Assembly: GCA_024684065.1 (NCBI GenBank)
Contig: JAIKXO010000082.1
Coordinates: 1 to 25,290, forward strand
Source: Lachnospiraceae bacterium
GTDB lineage: Bacteria > Bacillota_A > Clostridia > Lachnospirales > Lachnospiraceae
Direction of reading: 5' to 3'
Length of the DNA stretch: 25,290 nt
In this document: one piece after another, positions 15,082 to 23,426 of the stretch
How positions within the stretch are numbered: position 1 is the first letter of the stretch
How the letters are laid out: every line of letters begins with the position of its first letter
Notes under the pieces: generated by a model
Seen by the model: the letters and a program-made list of their open reading frames with translations, nothing else
What the model was told of the DNA's origin: nothing
The model's database searches: none
Translations under genes and position numbers: made by a program

Positions 15082-18015
15082 ATGAAACTGGAAAATATTA
15101 AGGATCTCGGAGCATATGAAATACTTGACGAGAGAGAAGCGAAGGATCTGAATTCAAACGGGGTTATCTTAAGGCATAAAAAGTCGGGGGCAAGAGTATT
15201 TCTTCTGTCGAATGATGATGACAATAAGGTGTTCTATATAGGCTTCAGGACACCCCCCGTCGATAATACCGGACTTACGCATATCCTGGAGCATTCCGTG
15301 CTCTGCGGCTCTAAAAACTACCCGTTAAAGGATCCGTTCGTGGAGCTTGCCAAAGGGTCATTAAATACTTTTTTAAATGCCATGACCTATCCCGACAAGA
15401 CCGTATATCCTATAGCGAGCTGCAACGACAAGGACTTTGATAATCTGATGCGTGTGTATCTGGATGCGGTTTTTTATCCCAATATATATAATGAAGAAAA
15501 AATATTCAGACAGGAGGGCTGGCATTATGAGCTTTCCGACAAGGATTCGGATATCGGGATCAACGGAGTAGTATATAACGAGATGAAGGGAGTCTTCTCA
15601 TCCCCGGATTCCACCCTTGACAGGGAGATATTTAATACTCTTTTCCCTGATACCGCCTACGGTTTTGAATCGGGGGGAGATCCCGAATTTATCCCCGAGC
15701 TGTCCTATGAGAAATTTGTGGAATTCCACAGAAGCCTTTATCATCCGGGCAACAGTTATATTTATCTCTACGGGGACATGGATATGGCCGAAAAGCTCAG
15801 GATCATCGATGAGGAGTATCTTTCCGCCTTTGACGGGGCAAATATCGGATCCGGATTAAAGCTTCAGGAGCCTTTTAAGGAACCGATAAGAGTCACAAAA
15901 AAATACGGTGTCACAAATGATGAGCCTATAGAGGGCGCATCATACTTAAGCTATAATTTCGTGATAGATACCTGCCTTAACAAAGAGCTTTACGTGGCTT
16001 TTCAGATCATAGAAAATTCTCTTTTAGTCGCTCCGGGAGCTGTCCTTATGCAGGCGCTTTTAGATGCCGGTATCGGTACAGACATCCAGAGCATGTATGA
16101 GAACGGGATATTACAGCCGTATTTTTCGATCATAGCCAAAAACGCTGAAACCAAAGATGTAGACAGGTTCATACAGGTCATTGAGGATACCCTGAGGAAG
16201 GTGGTCAAAGAAGGGATAGATAAGAAGGCGCTTCTTGCCTCGATCAATTCGTTTGAGTTTCAATACAGGGAAGCGGATTTCGGATCCTATCCAAAGGGCC
16301 TTGTATATGGGCTCAATGCTCTGGATTCATGGCTTTATGATGATTCCGACCCGTATAAGCACATACTTGCAAATGATACCTACGCCCTTATGAGGGAAAA
16401 GGTCGGTACGGGCTATTATGAGGAGCTTATTGAAAAATACCTCCTTAATAACAGCCATTCCTCCATCGTGATACTGGAGCCCGAGAGAGGATTGACCGCA
16501 AAGAATGATGCAAAGCTTAAGGAAAAGCTTTCGCAGTACAAGAAATCTCTTTCAGAGGATGAGATCCTTAAGATCGTAAGGGATACGGAGGCTTTAAAAG
16601 CCTATCAGGAGGAAGAGGACAGCGAGGAGGCAATTAAATCCATACCTCTTCTTAAGATATCGGATATAAAGAAGGAAGTAAGGCCGTTTTCCTATAAAGA
16701 GGACGATGCCGGAGGAGTTAAGCTGCTTACCCACAAGATATTCACAAACGGGATAGGATATCTGACCCTTGGCTTTTCCATGGATAAGCTTTCGGACGAA
16801 GACCTTAAATATGCGGCGATGCTGAAGAACGTTCTTGGCCTGGTCAGCACGGAAAATTATACTTATAATCAGCTGTTCAACGAGATATACGAAAATTCGG
16901 GCGGCATCAGACCCGGGATATCGACGTATTACAGCGCTTCGGATCCGGACAGGTTTAACGTTAAGTTTGAGTTCAGCGCGAAGGTCTTTTCCGACAGGCT
17001 GGATTTTGCGTTTAAAATGATAAAGGAGATCCTTACGACCTCAAAGCTTTCGGACGAGAAGAGGCTTAAGGAGATCATAGGGATGCTCAAGTCAAGGCTG
17101 CAGGAGCAGCTTCTTTCAAGCGGACATCAGACCGCGGCTGTAAGGTCCTGTTCACATATTTCAAGGGGCTCAAAGCTGGCGGATGAGCTTTCAGGCATAG
17201 ATTTCTTCAGGTATATCGAACGGCTTGAAAAGGACTTTGAAGGCGAGAAGGACGCGCTGATAGCCGGAATGAATAGGTGTATGAATTCCATCTTCAGGAA
17301 GGAGAACCTTTTTGCGGATTATATAGAGAGTGATCCGGAGAAATCAAGCCTTAAGCAGGAGGTCATAACCTTTGCACAATGCCTGTATACCGGGCCTTAT
17401 GAGGAAGGAGAGCTTGTACTTCCTCTTAATAAGGACAACGAGGGCTACAAAACGGCTTCAAAGGTTCAATATGTGGCCTGTGCGGGGAATTTCAGAAAAG
17501 CCGGCCTTGAGTATACTGGAGCACTCCGGGTATTAAAGGTTATCCTGGGATATGATTATTTATGGAATAATGTGAGAGTAAAGGGCGGCGCATACGGGTG
17601 TACCTGTGCCTTTTCAAGGACGGGGAACGCTTTCTTTACTTCATACCGGGATCCCAACTTAGAGAAGACCCTTGAAGCATACAGGGAGGCCGTAAGCTTT
17701 ATAGAGAATTACGATGCAGATGAGAGAGGAATGACAAAATCGATCATCGGCGCGATATCAAGCCTCGATATGCCGCTGTCCCCTTCCGCGGAGGGATCAA
17801 GGAGCATGGGTATTTATCTTTCCGGTGATACCTATGAGTTTCTGCAGTCTGAAAGAGACGCGGTACTTAACTGTACAAAAGAGGATATAAGAAAGCTTGC
17901 CGGGCATCTAAAGTCTGTGACGGATCAGAATAATATCTGTGTTCTCGGCGGTGAGGTCCGGATAGACGAAGCGTCCGACATATTTGACAGAGTAGAGAAT
18001 CTGTATTCTGACTGA
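15082..18015 (+). CDS. M16C metallopeptidase (presequence-protease-like)
   Basis: A 977-residue zinc peptidase of the insulinase family, subfamily M16C, which encloses and degrades unfolded peptides. The inverted zinc motif HILEH gives His67, Glu70 (catalytic base) and His71; the third ligand is Glu167 in VVYNEMKGVFSSP. The second half carries VRVKGGAYGC near the C-terminus, the Arg/Tyr substrate-binding motif of the M16 fold. Length agrees with presequence proteases, with active and inactive halves in one chain. I chose ATG at 15082 because AAAGGAAA precedes it at the right distance; the TTG at 15046 extends the frame through the inverted repeat and lacks a ribosome binding site. No signal peptide is visible, so it should be cytosolic. 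It is followed by DUF4349, era and recO on the same strand. Confidence 0.92.
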   Translation: MKLENIKDLGAYEILDEREAKDLNSNGVILRHKKSGARVFLLSNDDDNKVFYIGFRTPPVDNTGLTHILEHSVLCGSKNYPLKDPFVELAKGSLNTFLNAMTYPDKTVYPIASCNDKDFDNLMRVYLDAVFYPNIYNEEKIFRQEGWHYELSDKDSDIGINGVVYNEMKGVFSSPDSTLDREIFNTLFPDTAYGFESGGDPEFIPELSYEKFVEFHRSLYHPGNSYIYLYGDMDMAEKLRIIDEEYLSAFDGANIGSGLKLQEPFKEPIRVTKKYGVTNDEPIEGASYLSYNFVIDTCLNKELYVAFQIIENSLLVAPGAVLMQALLDAGIGTDIQSMYENGILQPYFSIIAKNAETKDVDRFIQVIEDTLRKVVKEGIDKKALLASINSFEFQYREADFGSYPKGLVYGLNALDSWLYDDSDPYKHILANDTYALMREKVGTGYYEELIEKYLLNNSHSSIVILEPERGLTAKNDAKLKEKLSQYKKSLSEDEILKIVRDTEALKAYQEEEDSEEAIKSIPLLKISDIKKEVRPFSYKEDDAGGVKLLTHKIFTNGIGYLTLGFSMDKLSDEDLKYAAMLKNVLGLVSTENYTYNQLFNEIYENSGGIRPGISTYYSASDPDRFNVKFEFSAKVFSDRLDFAFKMIKEILTTSKLSDEKRLKEIIGMLKSRLQEQLLSSGHQTAAVRSCSHISRGSKLADELSGIDFFRYIERLEKDFEGEKDALIAGMNRCMNSIFRKENLFADYIESDPEKSSLKQEVITFAQCLYTGPYEEGELVLPLNKDNEGYKTASKVQYVACAGNFRKAGLEYTGALRVLKVILGYDYLWNNVRVKGGAYGCTCAFSRTGNAFFTSYRDPNLEKTLEAYREAVSFIENYDADERGMTKSIIGAISSLDMPLSPSAEGSRSMGIYLSGDTYEFLQSERDAVLNCTKEDIRKLAGHLKSVTDQNNICVLGGEVRIDEASDIFDRVENLYSD

Positions 18016-18037
18016 ACATAACCGGTTGCCGGAGCAC

Positions 18038-18145
18038 ACGATCTGCTTTGCAGATCGGCGCAAAGTGGAAATAGTGAAAATGATCCGATCCGCAGACCGG
18101 CGCAGAGCAGAAGTGATCCGATCCGCTGATCGGTGCAGGAAGGGA
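18038..18145 (+). repeat. Three imperfect 33-bp repeats before the DUF4349 gene
   Basis: Copies start at 18038, 18080 and 18113. Copies 1 and 2 and copies 2 and 3 each agree at about 24 of 33 positions; a nine-base spacer separates the first two. Copy 1 contains the perfect hairpin GATCTGC-TTT-GCAGATC (18040-18056). Read in the frame beginning at 18026, the copies give a repeated ADRRR-type peptide, but that frame runs into the DUF4349 gene and I do not consider it coding. Confidence 0.6.
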
Positions 18146-18152
18146 GGATGGA

Positions 18153-19319
18153 ATGGAAAAAAAGTTAACTGCCCGAAAAAAAAGAATATCGGCTTATCTG
18201 GTCATAACCTGTGTTTTACTCCAGTGTCTCCTTACAGGCTGCGGGAGCAGCAGTTCTGCCAAGGAAGAGACATCAGGCGCAAGGCAGTACAGCTATGATG
18301 ATGACGTGATGGCCGCGGCCGCTATGCCAGGCGAAGATTATTATGACTATTATGAAGAGCCTGCGATGGAGGAAGCCGCAAACGGAATTGCCGCGTCAAA
18401 AGGAGTGATGACGGATGATTCGGGAGCGGAACAGGAGATAGAGGCGGCTTCCGATAAGAGAAAGCTTATAAAAACCGTCAATATGGATGTTGAGACGGAG
18501 AGCTTTGATGAGCTTGTAAACAATATCTTAAATAAGATCAATGCTCTGGGAGGCTATCCTGAAAATACGAGCGTAAACGGAAGCAATTACGGTTCGACCT
18601 CAAACCGCTATGCATATATCACCGCGAGGATCCCTGCCGAAAAGCTGGACGGATTTGTCGAGGAGATAGCGGGAAATTCAAATGTGCTTTCAAGGAATGA
18701 GAGTATAGATGATGTTACGCTTAACTATGTTGACATGGAGGCGAAGAAGAAATCCCTTCAGACAGAGTATGACAGGCTTAACAAGCTGATCGAGACGGCC
18801 GAGGATCTTGAAACACTGATCCTTTTGGAGGAACGTCTTGCAGAGGTAAGATATGAGCTGGAATCCTATGAATCAAGGCTCAGGACCATAGACAACCAGG
18901 TCACCTATGCGACGGTCAATATCAGCATAAGCGAGGTAGTAAAGTATACGCCCACCCCTACTCATGAGGAGTCTCTCTGGGAGAGGATGGCAGGAAGCTT
19001 TACAGAAAGCTGTGAAGCCATGATCGAAGGGCTCAAGAACCTGCTTGTGGTATTTGTGGCCGCGCTTCCGTTCCTTATCCTGCTTGCGGTCATAGCCCTG
19101 ATCATTATCCTTGTCATCAGGTTCTGTATTAAGAAATCACAGGCAAGGGCCCAAAAGAAGGCTGAGGAGAGGGCGAAGAACAGGCCGGCAGGCTATGATC
19201 CCATGACAGGGAAACCGATCTATAACTCGGATAAGAAGGATACAGAGGGGAAAAAGCCTGAGGCTGAGGAAAAGGCTAAGGCCTCGGAGAACGGGAATAA
19301 GGATGAAGGAAAAGTATAA
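18153..19319 (+). CDS. DUF4349 membrane-anchored lipoprotein
   Basis: A 388-residue protein with a lipoprotein signal peptide, lipobox LLTGC (Cys30). An acidic, Tyr-rich low-complexity stretch covers about 45-100. The DUF4349 domain runs from about 103 to 325: KLIKTVNMDVET, then AYITARIPAEKLDGFVEEI, a coiled coil at about 192-246, and NQVTYATVNISISE. A transmembrane helix is at 298-325, followed by a charged tail (KKAEERAKNRPAGYDP, then Lys/Glu-rich). Lipid anchor and helix should place the domain outside the membrane and the tail in the cytosol. GGGAGG lies five bases before the ATG. The 3' end overlaps era by 17 bases. The function of DUF4349 is unknown. Confidence 0.88.
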   Translation: MEKKLTARKKRISAYLVITCVLLQCLLTGCGSSSSAKEETSGARQYSYDDDVMAAAAMPGEDYYDYYEEPAMEEAANGIAASKGVMTDDSGAEQEIEAASDKRKLIKTVNMDVETESFDELVNNILNKINALGGYPENTSVNGSNYGSTSNRYAYITARIPAEKLDGFVEEIAGNSNVLSRNESIDDVTLNYVDMEAKKKSLQTEYDRLNKLIETAEDLETLILLEERLAEVRYELESYESRLRTIDNQVTYATVNISISEVVKYTPTPTHEESLWERMAGSFTESCEAMIEGLKNLLVVFVAALPFLILLAVIALIIILVIRFCIKKSQARAQKKAEERAKNRPAGYDPMTGKPIYNSDKKDTEGKKPEAEEKAKASENGNKDEGKV

Positions 19320-20193
19320 GGCGGGCTTCGTTTCCATAATAGGCCGTCCGAATGTCGGGAAGTCCACTTTAATGAACAGGCTGATCGGCCAGAAGATAGC
19401 CATAACGTCAAACAAGCCTCAGACCACAAGGAACCGGATACAGACCGTATATACCTCAGAGGAAGGACAGATAGTTTTTCTGGATACTCCGGGGATACAT
19501 AAGGCAAAGAACAAGCTCCAGGAATATATGGTAAAGGTCGCAAAGTCTGCCTTTAATGATGTGGACGCGGTCCTCTGGATCGTGGAGGCTTCCGATTTCA
19601 TAGGAAAGACCGACAGGGATATCGCAAGGCAGCTTAAAGGCGTAAAGGTACCCGTGATCCTTGTGATCAATAAAACCGATACTGTAAAAAAAGAAGATAT
19701 TTTCAAGGTAATAGATGCGTATAAGGATATTCTGGACTTTTCCGATATCGTTCCGGTTTCCGCTCTTAAGGGTGACAATCTTAACGAGCTTGTAAATGTT
19801 ATCTTTAAATATCTGCCCTATTCCGAACCGTTCTATGACGAGGAGACGGTCACGGACCAGCCACAGAGGCAGATCGTTGCCGAGCTTATCAGGGAAAAGG
19901 CGCTGAAATGCCTTGATGAGGAGGTTCCGCACGGGATCGCCGTCGTGATAGATAAATGGGAGGAAAAGGAGACGATAGTCGATATCGAGGCCTCCATTGT
20001 CTGCGAGAAGGATTCCCATAAAGGCATAATTATCGGTAAGCAGGGTGTGATGCTCAAAAAGATCGGATCTGCCGCGAGATATGAAATAGAGAAGCTTTTG
20101 GAAACTCAGGTTTATCTGCGGCTCTGGGTCAAGGTGAGAAAGGACTGGCGCGATTCGGATATCCTTCTGAAAAATTACGGGTATAAGGAATGA
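19303..20193 (+). CDS. era: GTPase Era, 16S rRNA assembly factor
   Basis: A 296-residue Era GTPase that binds the 3' end of 16S rRNA during 30S subunit maturation. G1 is GRPNVGKST (14-22), G3 is DTPG (61-64) and G4 is NKTD (123-126). The C-terminal KH domain covers about 200-290 and contains GIIIGKQGVMLKKIGS. The length is standard. The ATG lies inside the DUF4349 gene, 17 bases before its stop, with AATAAGG upstream, so the two are translationally linked. recO follows after 77 bases, as in many Firmicutes. Confidence 0.97.
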   Translation: MKEKYKAGFVSIIGRPNVGKSTLMNRLIGQKIAITSNKPQTTRNRIQTVYTSEEGQIVFLDTPGIHKAKNKLQEYMVKVAKSAFNDVDAVLWIVEASDFIGKTDRDIARQLKGVKVPVILVINKTDTVKKEDIFKVIDAYKDILDFSDIVPVSALKGDNLNELVNVIFKYLPYSEPFYDEETVTDQPQRQIVAELIREKALKCLDEEVPHGIAVVIDKWEEKETIVDIEASIVCEKDSHKGIIIGKQGVMLKKIGSAARYEIEKLLETQVYLRLWVKVRKDWRDSDILLKNYGYKE

Positions 20194-20270
20194 TCCGGAG
20201 GGTAAGCCCTTGCGGTCCGGGCTGTTTGAGGGTTCATTAAACAAAGAGATCATCATCAGGGGTAGAGGCT

Positions 20271-20924
20271 TTGCGTGAACACATTCTCCTTACCGGCATG
20301 GTGCTTGAGACAGGGCCCGTCGGTGACTATGACAGGAGGCTGGTAGTCCTTACAAGGGAAAGAGGAAAGGTTACGATCTTTGCACACGGTGCAAGACGTC
20401 AGAATTCAAAGCTTTCCGCTTCCTGTTCGCCATTTGTTTTCGGCGAATTTAAGGTGTATGAAGGAAAAACGGCTTATAACCTCATAGATATCGAAGTGCG
20501 GTTTTATTTTGAGGAGCTGAGGACAAATTTAGAGGGCGCTTATCTGGGTATGTATTTCCTGGAATATGCATCTTATTATTCCAGGGAAAACAATGATGAA
20601 ACAGAGCTTTTAAAGCTCCTGTTCCAGTCGATAAGGGCAGTCGTAAAGGGAACCATAGATTATAAGCTGATAAGGGCGGTATATGAAATAAAGATCCTTT
20701 CGGTAAACGGAGAGTTTCCCGGGATTCCTGAAGACAGAGAGCTTCGCGGGGGAACTGTGTACACAGTTGATTTTATAGTGAATACGCCCGTGGAAAAGCT
20801 TTATACCTTCAAGGTTTCCGAGCCGGTTCTTAAGGAGCTTTCAGAGCTTTCTGACGAATACAGGAGAAGGTATACGGATCACAGATTCAAATCATTAAAG
20901 ATGTTGGACGATATTACCGGCTGA
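20271..20924 (+). CDS. recO: DNA repair protein RecO
   Basis: A 217-residue RecO, the mediator that helps load RecA onto SSB-covered DNA in the RecFOR pathway. The N-terminal OB fold shows TGMVLETGPVGDYDRRLVVL and GKVTIFAHGARRQNSKL. The helical C-terminal part contains YYSRENNDETELLKLLFQS and ends FKSLKML. Only one cysteine is present, so the zinc finger of some RecO proteins is absent, and the protein is slightly shorter than the usual 240-250 residues. The start is TTG: the frame begins at the conserved LTGMVL strand, no ATG fits, and GGGGTAGAGG lies just upstream. Confidence 0.92.
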   Translation: MREHILLTGMVLETGPVGDYDRRLVVLTRERGKVTIFAHGARRQNSKLSASCSPFVFGEFKVYEGKTAYNLIDIEVRFYFEELRTNLEGAYLGMYFLEYASYYSRENNDETELLKLLFQSIRAVVKGTIDYKLIRAVYEIKILSVNGEFPGIPEDRELRGGTVYTVDFIVNTPVEKLYTFKVSEPVLKELSELSDEYRRRYTDHRFKSLKMLDDITG

Positions 20925-20977
20925 CATTATGAGCGTAGGAGATGAAAGATCAGTACGTTGGCAGTTTGAGGTATAAG

Positions 20978-21607
20978 ATGTTAGCAGGTACGGGAAACGG
21001 AAAAAGATATATATTTATCCGGGCTGCAGCGGTTTTGTTTGTTCTGCTGGAAATGCTCTTTATCACCGGCTGCAGGGGTAAGTCGGATTATGATGAGACG
21101 CTTATAAGGATCCTTAAGAAAGGGAAGATCGAGAGTGATATAGTCGAGCCTTTCGGTGAGAATTATTATGACGAGGCCGAACTTACGGAAATGCTTAACG
21201 AATCAGCCAGGGAGTATAATGAGAAGGCGGGGGAGAAGGACTGTGTAAGTATCGAGGATATCAGGGTTGCAAAGGATATCGCGAGGGTAGTTATCGTATA
21301 CAGGGATTCGTCAGATTATGCTGAGTTCAATAAGGTCGACTTCTTTTACGGAACCGTTTCAGAGGCTCTGTCGAATGGATTTGACTTAAACATGACGATG
21401 CTCTCACTGGAGGATGGCAGAAAAAAGGGTTTTGCAGAGCTTTCGGGGATAGCGGATTCGCATATCGTGATCCTGTCGGAACCGATCCTGGTTGAGACAA
21501 ACAGCGATATAAAATATGTTTCCGCAAATGTCGAGTACCTCGATGAGACACATGCGAGGATGTCAAGCGAATCCTCTGGGCTTGCCTGCATCGTGCTTGA
21601 AAAATAA
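20978..21607 (+). CDS. Small lipoprotein of unknown function
   Basis: A 209-residue predicted lipoprotein: a basic N-terminus, a hydrophobic stretch and lipobox FITGC (Cys32). The mature part has a helical, acidic first half (ILKKGKIESDIVEPFGENYYD, ELTEMLNESAREYNEKAG) and a beta-rich second half (IARVVIVYRDSSDYAEFNKVDFF, IKYVSANVEYLD). I recognise no named domain. I chose ATG at 20978 because TTTGAGG sits six bases upstream; ATG at 20942 has GGAG directly abutting it and would add 12 residues before the signal peptide. It sits between recO and glycyl-tRNA synthetase on the same strand, 53 bases after recO. Confidence 0.75.
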   Translation: MLAGTGNGKRYIFIRAAAVLFVLLEMLFITGCRGKSDYDETLIRILKKGKIESDIVEPFGENYYDEAELTEMLNESAREYNEKAGEKDCVSIEDIRVAKDIARVVIVYRDSSDYAEFNKVDFFYGTVSEALSNGFDLNMTMLSLEDGRKKGFAELSGIADSHIVILSEPILVETNSDIKYVSANVEYLDETHARMSSESSGLACIVLEK

Positions 21608-21609
21608 CA

Positions 21610-21644
21610 GTGACCGGCTGACAGGTCCGGCTTTATTTTATTAC
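21610..21644 (+). terminator. Weak terminator candidate
   Basis: CCGG (21616-21619) can pair with CCGG nine bases later, followed by CTTTATTTTATT. The stem is only four base pairs, so termination may be partial. Confidence 0.35.
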
Positions 21645-21697
21645 TGTTTTCAGAAAACGGTATATTAAGCAGTATACTGTGATTAGGGCGTCAAAAG

Positions 21698-21737
21698 TGA
21701 TATCAGGCGTGGGTTCAGGTTTTTGACCCTGATATCA
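21698..21737. repeat. Perfect 10-bp inverted repeat upstream of glycyl-tRNA synthetase gene
   Basis: TGATATCAGG (21698-21707) and CCTGATATCA (21728-21737) are exact reverse complements around 20 bases that contain GGGTTCA and TGACCC. Each arm also contains the palindrome TGATATCA. The element ends 28 bases before the ATG. It could be a paired operator or an mRNA hairpin; no T-box specifier or TGGNACC antiterminator sequence is visible. Confidence 0.7.
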
Positions 21738-21765
21738 TAAAATATAATAAATGAGGAGAATGATT

Positions 21766-23154
21766 ATGGAAAAAACACTGGACAAGATAGTTGCGCTCGC
21801 CAAGTCAAGAGGCTTTGTGTATCCCGGTTCGGAGATCTACGGAGGACTTGCGAATACCTGGGATTACGGAAATCTCGGCGTGGAGCTAAAGAACAATGTA
21901 AAAAAGGCATGGTGGCAGAAGTTCGTTCAGGAGAATCCTTATAACGTAGGTGTTGACTGCGCGATCCTTATGAATCCGCAGACCTGGGTCGCCTCGGGGC
22001 ATCTCGGCGGCTTTTCGGATCCTCTGATGGACTGCAGGGAGTGCCACGAGAGATTCAGGGCTGATAAGATAATCGAGGACTATGCGGCGGAAAACGGCAT
22101 TTCTCTTGGCAAGCCGATCGATGCCTTCTCCCAGCAGGAGATGAAGGATTTCATAGAACAGAATAATGTGCCCTGTCCGTCCTGCGGAAAGCATAATTTT
22201 ACCGATATAAGACAGTTCAATCTTATGTTCAAGACCTTCCAGGGCGTTACGGAGGATGCAAAGAACACGGTTTATCTGAGACCGGAGACCGCACAGGGTA
22301 TTTTTGTCAATTTTAAAAATGTCCAGAGGACTTCCAGGAAAAAACTTCCTTTCGGGATCGCGCAGATAGGCAAGTCCTTCAGAAACGAGATCACCCCCGG
22401 TAACTTCACCTTCAGGACCAGGGAATTTGAGCAGATGGAGCTTGAATTTTTCTGTGAGCCGGGAACAGACCTCGAATGGTTTGATTACTGGAGAAGCTTC
22501 TGCAGAGACTGGCTTATCTCTCTTGGCATAAAGGAAGAGGAAATGAGGCTGAGAGATCATGATCCCGCGGAGCTTGCCTTCTATTCCAAGGGAACTACCG
22601 ATATCGAATTCCTGTTCCCGTTCGGCTGGGGAGAACTTTGGGGGATCGCCGACAGGACCGATTATGATCTTTCAAGGCATCAGGATACCTCAAGCCAGGA
22701 TCTGACCTATTTCGATGACGTTAAGAATGAAAGATATGTGCCTTATGTAATAGAGCCGTCGCTGGGAGCTGACAGGGTAGTCCTTGCCTTCCTCTGCGCC
22801 GCCTATGACGAGGAGGAGCTTGCAGACGGTGATATGAGGACGGTGCTTCATTTCCATCCGGCCTTAGCTCCGGTAAAGATCGGAATCCTTCCTCTTTCAA
22901 AGAAGCTCAATGAAGGGGCAGAGAAGATCTACGCTAAGCTTTCGAAAAGATTTAACTGTGAATTTGATGACAGGGGAAATATCGGAAAGCGTTACAGGAG
23001 ACAGGATGAGATAGGAACTCCCTTCTGCGTGACCTATGATTTTGATTCGGAGACGGATCATAAGGTTACCGTAAGGTTCAGGGATTCCATGGAACAGGAG
23101 AGGGTGGACATAGAAGAGCTTGAGAGCTATTTCTATGATAAATTTGATTTTTAA
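21766..23154 (+). CDS. glyQS: Glycine--tRNA ligase, alpha2 type
   Basis: A 462-residue class II aminoacyl-tRNA synthetase of the dimeric, eukaryote/archaea-like type, called glyS or glyQS in Firmicutes. The N-terminus reads [18 protein letters not shown]. Two CxxC pairs (Cys90/Cys93 and Cys137/Cys140) suggest a zinc site in the insertion. Motif 2 is [19 protein letters not shown] and motif 3 includes [14 protein letters not shown]. The anticodon-binding domain fills the last 110 residues or so. I chose the third in-frame ATG (21766) because GAGGAG lies seven bases upstream; the ATGs at 21751 and 21760 lie in or before that site. A strong terminator follows. The upstream inverted repeat may regulate it. 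Confidence 0.95.
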   Translation: MEKTLDKIVALAKSRGFVYPGSEIYGGLANTWDYGNLGVELKNNVKKAWWQKFVQENPYNVGVDCAILMNPQTWVASGHLGGFSDPLMDCRECHERFRADKIIEDYAAENGISLGKPIDAFSQQEMKDFIEQNNVPCPSCGKHNFTDIRQFNLMFKTFQGVTEDAKNTVYLRPETAQGIFVNFKNVQRTSRKKLPFGIAQIGKSFRNEITPGNFTFRTREFEQMELEFFCEPGTDLEWFDYWRSFCRDWLISLGIKEEEMRLRDHDPAELAFYSKGTTDIEFLFPFGWGELWGIADRTDYDLSRHQDTSSQDLTYFDDVKNERYVPYVIEPSLGADRVVLAFLCAAYDEEELADGDMRTVLHFHPALAPVKIGILPLSKKLNEGAEKIYAKLSKRFNCEFDDRGNIGKRYRRQDEIGTPFCVTYDFDSETDHKVTVRFRDSMEQERVDIEELESYFYDKFDF

Positions 23155-23277
23155 TGATATTAAGGTCGGCAGATCGAAGAGAAGCGTTATGATGCCGGAA
23201 TCAAACCGGATAATGGACACAGAGGGCTGCGCCTTTAAACAGATATACGGACGGTCATCAGACCGATAAAGCAATTT

Positions 23278-23302
23278 AAAAGCCCGCTTCAGCGGGCTTT
23301 TT
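23278..23302 (+). terminator. Rho-independent terminator after glycyl-tRNA synthetase
   Basis: AGCCCGC (23281-23287), TTCA loop, GCGGGCT (23292-23298), then a T run; preceded by matching A. It is the cleanest terminator in the window. Confidence 0.92.
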
Positions 23303-23346
23303 GTTCCGGTACGGTAAATGTATGAATGTGTTATGGCGTACTTACG

Positions 23347-23392
23347 GCGCTTAAAGCGCGAGGTGCAAAAGGAAACGAACAGCTTCGTTTCC
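23347..23392 (+). repeat. Double-hairpin element before the DUF3298-like lipoprotein gene
   Basis: GCGCTT/AAGCGC (23347-23359) is followed by GGTGCAAAAGGAAA and a perfect nine-base-pair hairpin GGAAACGAA-CAGC-TTCGTTTCC (23371-23392). The linker resembles GGCGCAAAGTGGAAA at 18057-18071, which also follows a hairpin and precedes a lipoprotein gene. Confidence 0.55.
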
Positions 23393-23426
23393 TGTACAAT
23401 ATAAGGAACGGGAGGGTTTATCGAAA

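Noticed and set aside
18026..18298. A 90-codon frame covering the 33-bp repeats
   Set aside because: Its 3' half overlaps the DUF4349 gene in another frame and its start has no ribosome binding site; the repeats are listed as DNA repeats instead.
19456..20256. A 266-codon open frame antisense to era
   Set aside because: It lies fully opposite the conserved Era gene, has no ribosome binding site or recognisable domain, and is explained by codon bias of the sense gene.
21608..21765. T-box riboswitch expected before a glycyl-tRNA synthetase gene
   Set aside because: No TGGNACC antiterminator sequence, specifier loop or terminator was found in the 158 bases.
21886..22560. A 224-codon open frame antisense to glycyl-tRNA synthetase
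   Set aside because: Same reason: it mirrors a conserved sense gene and has no features of its own.
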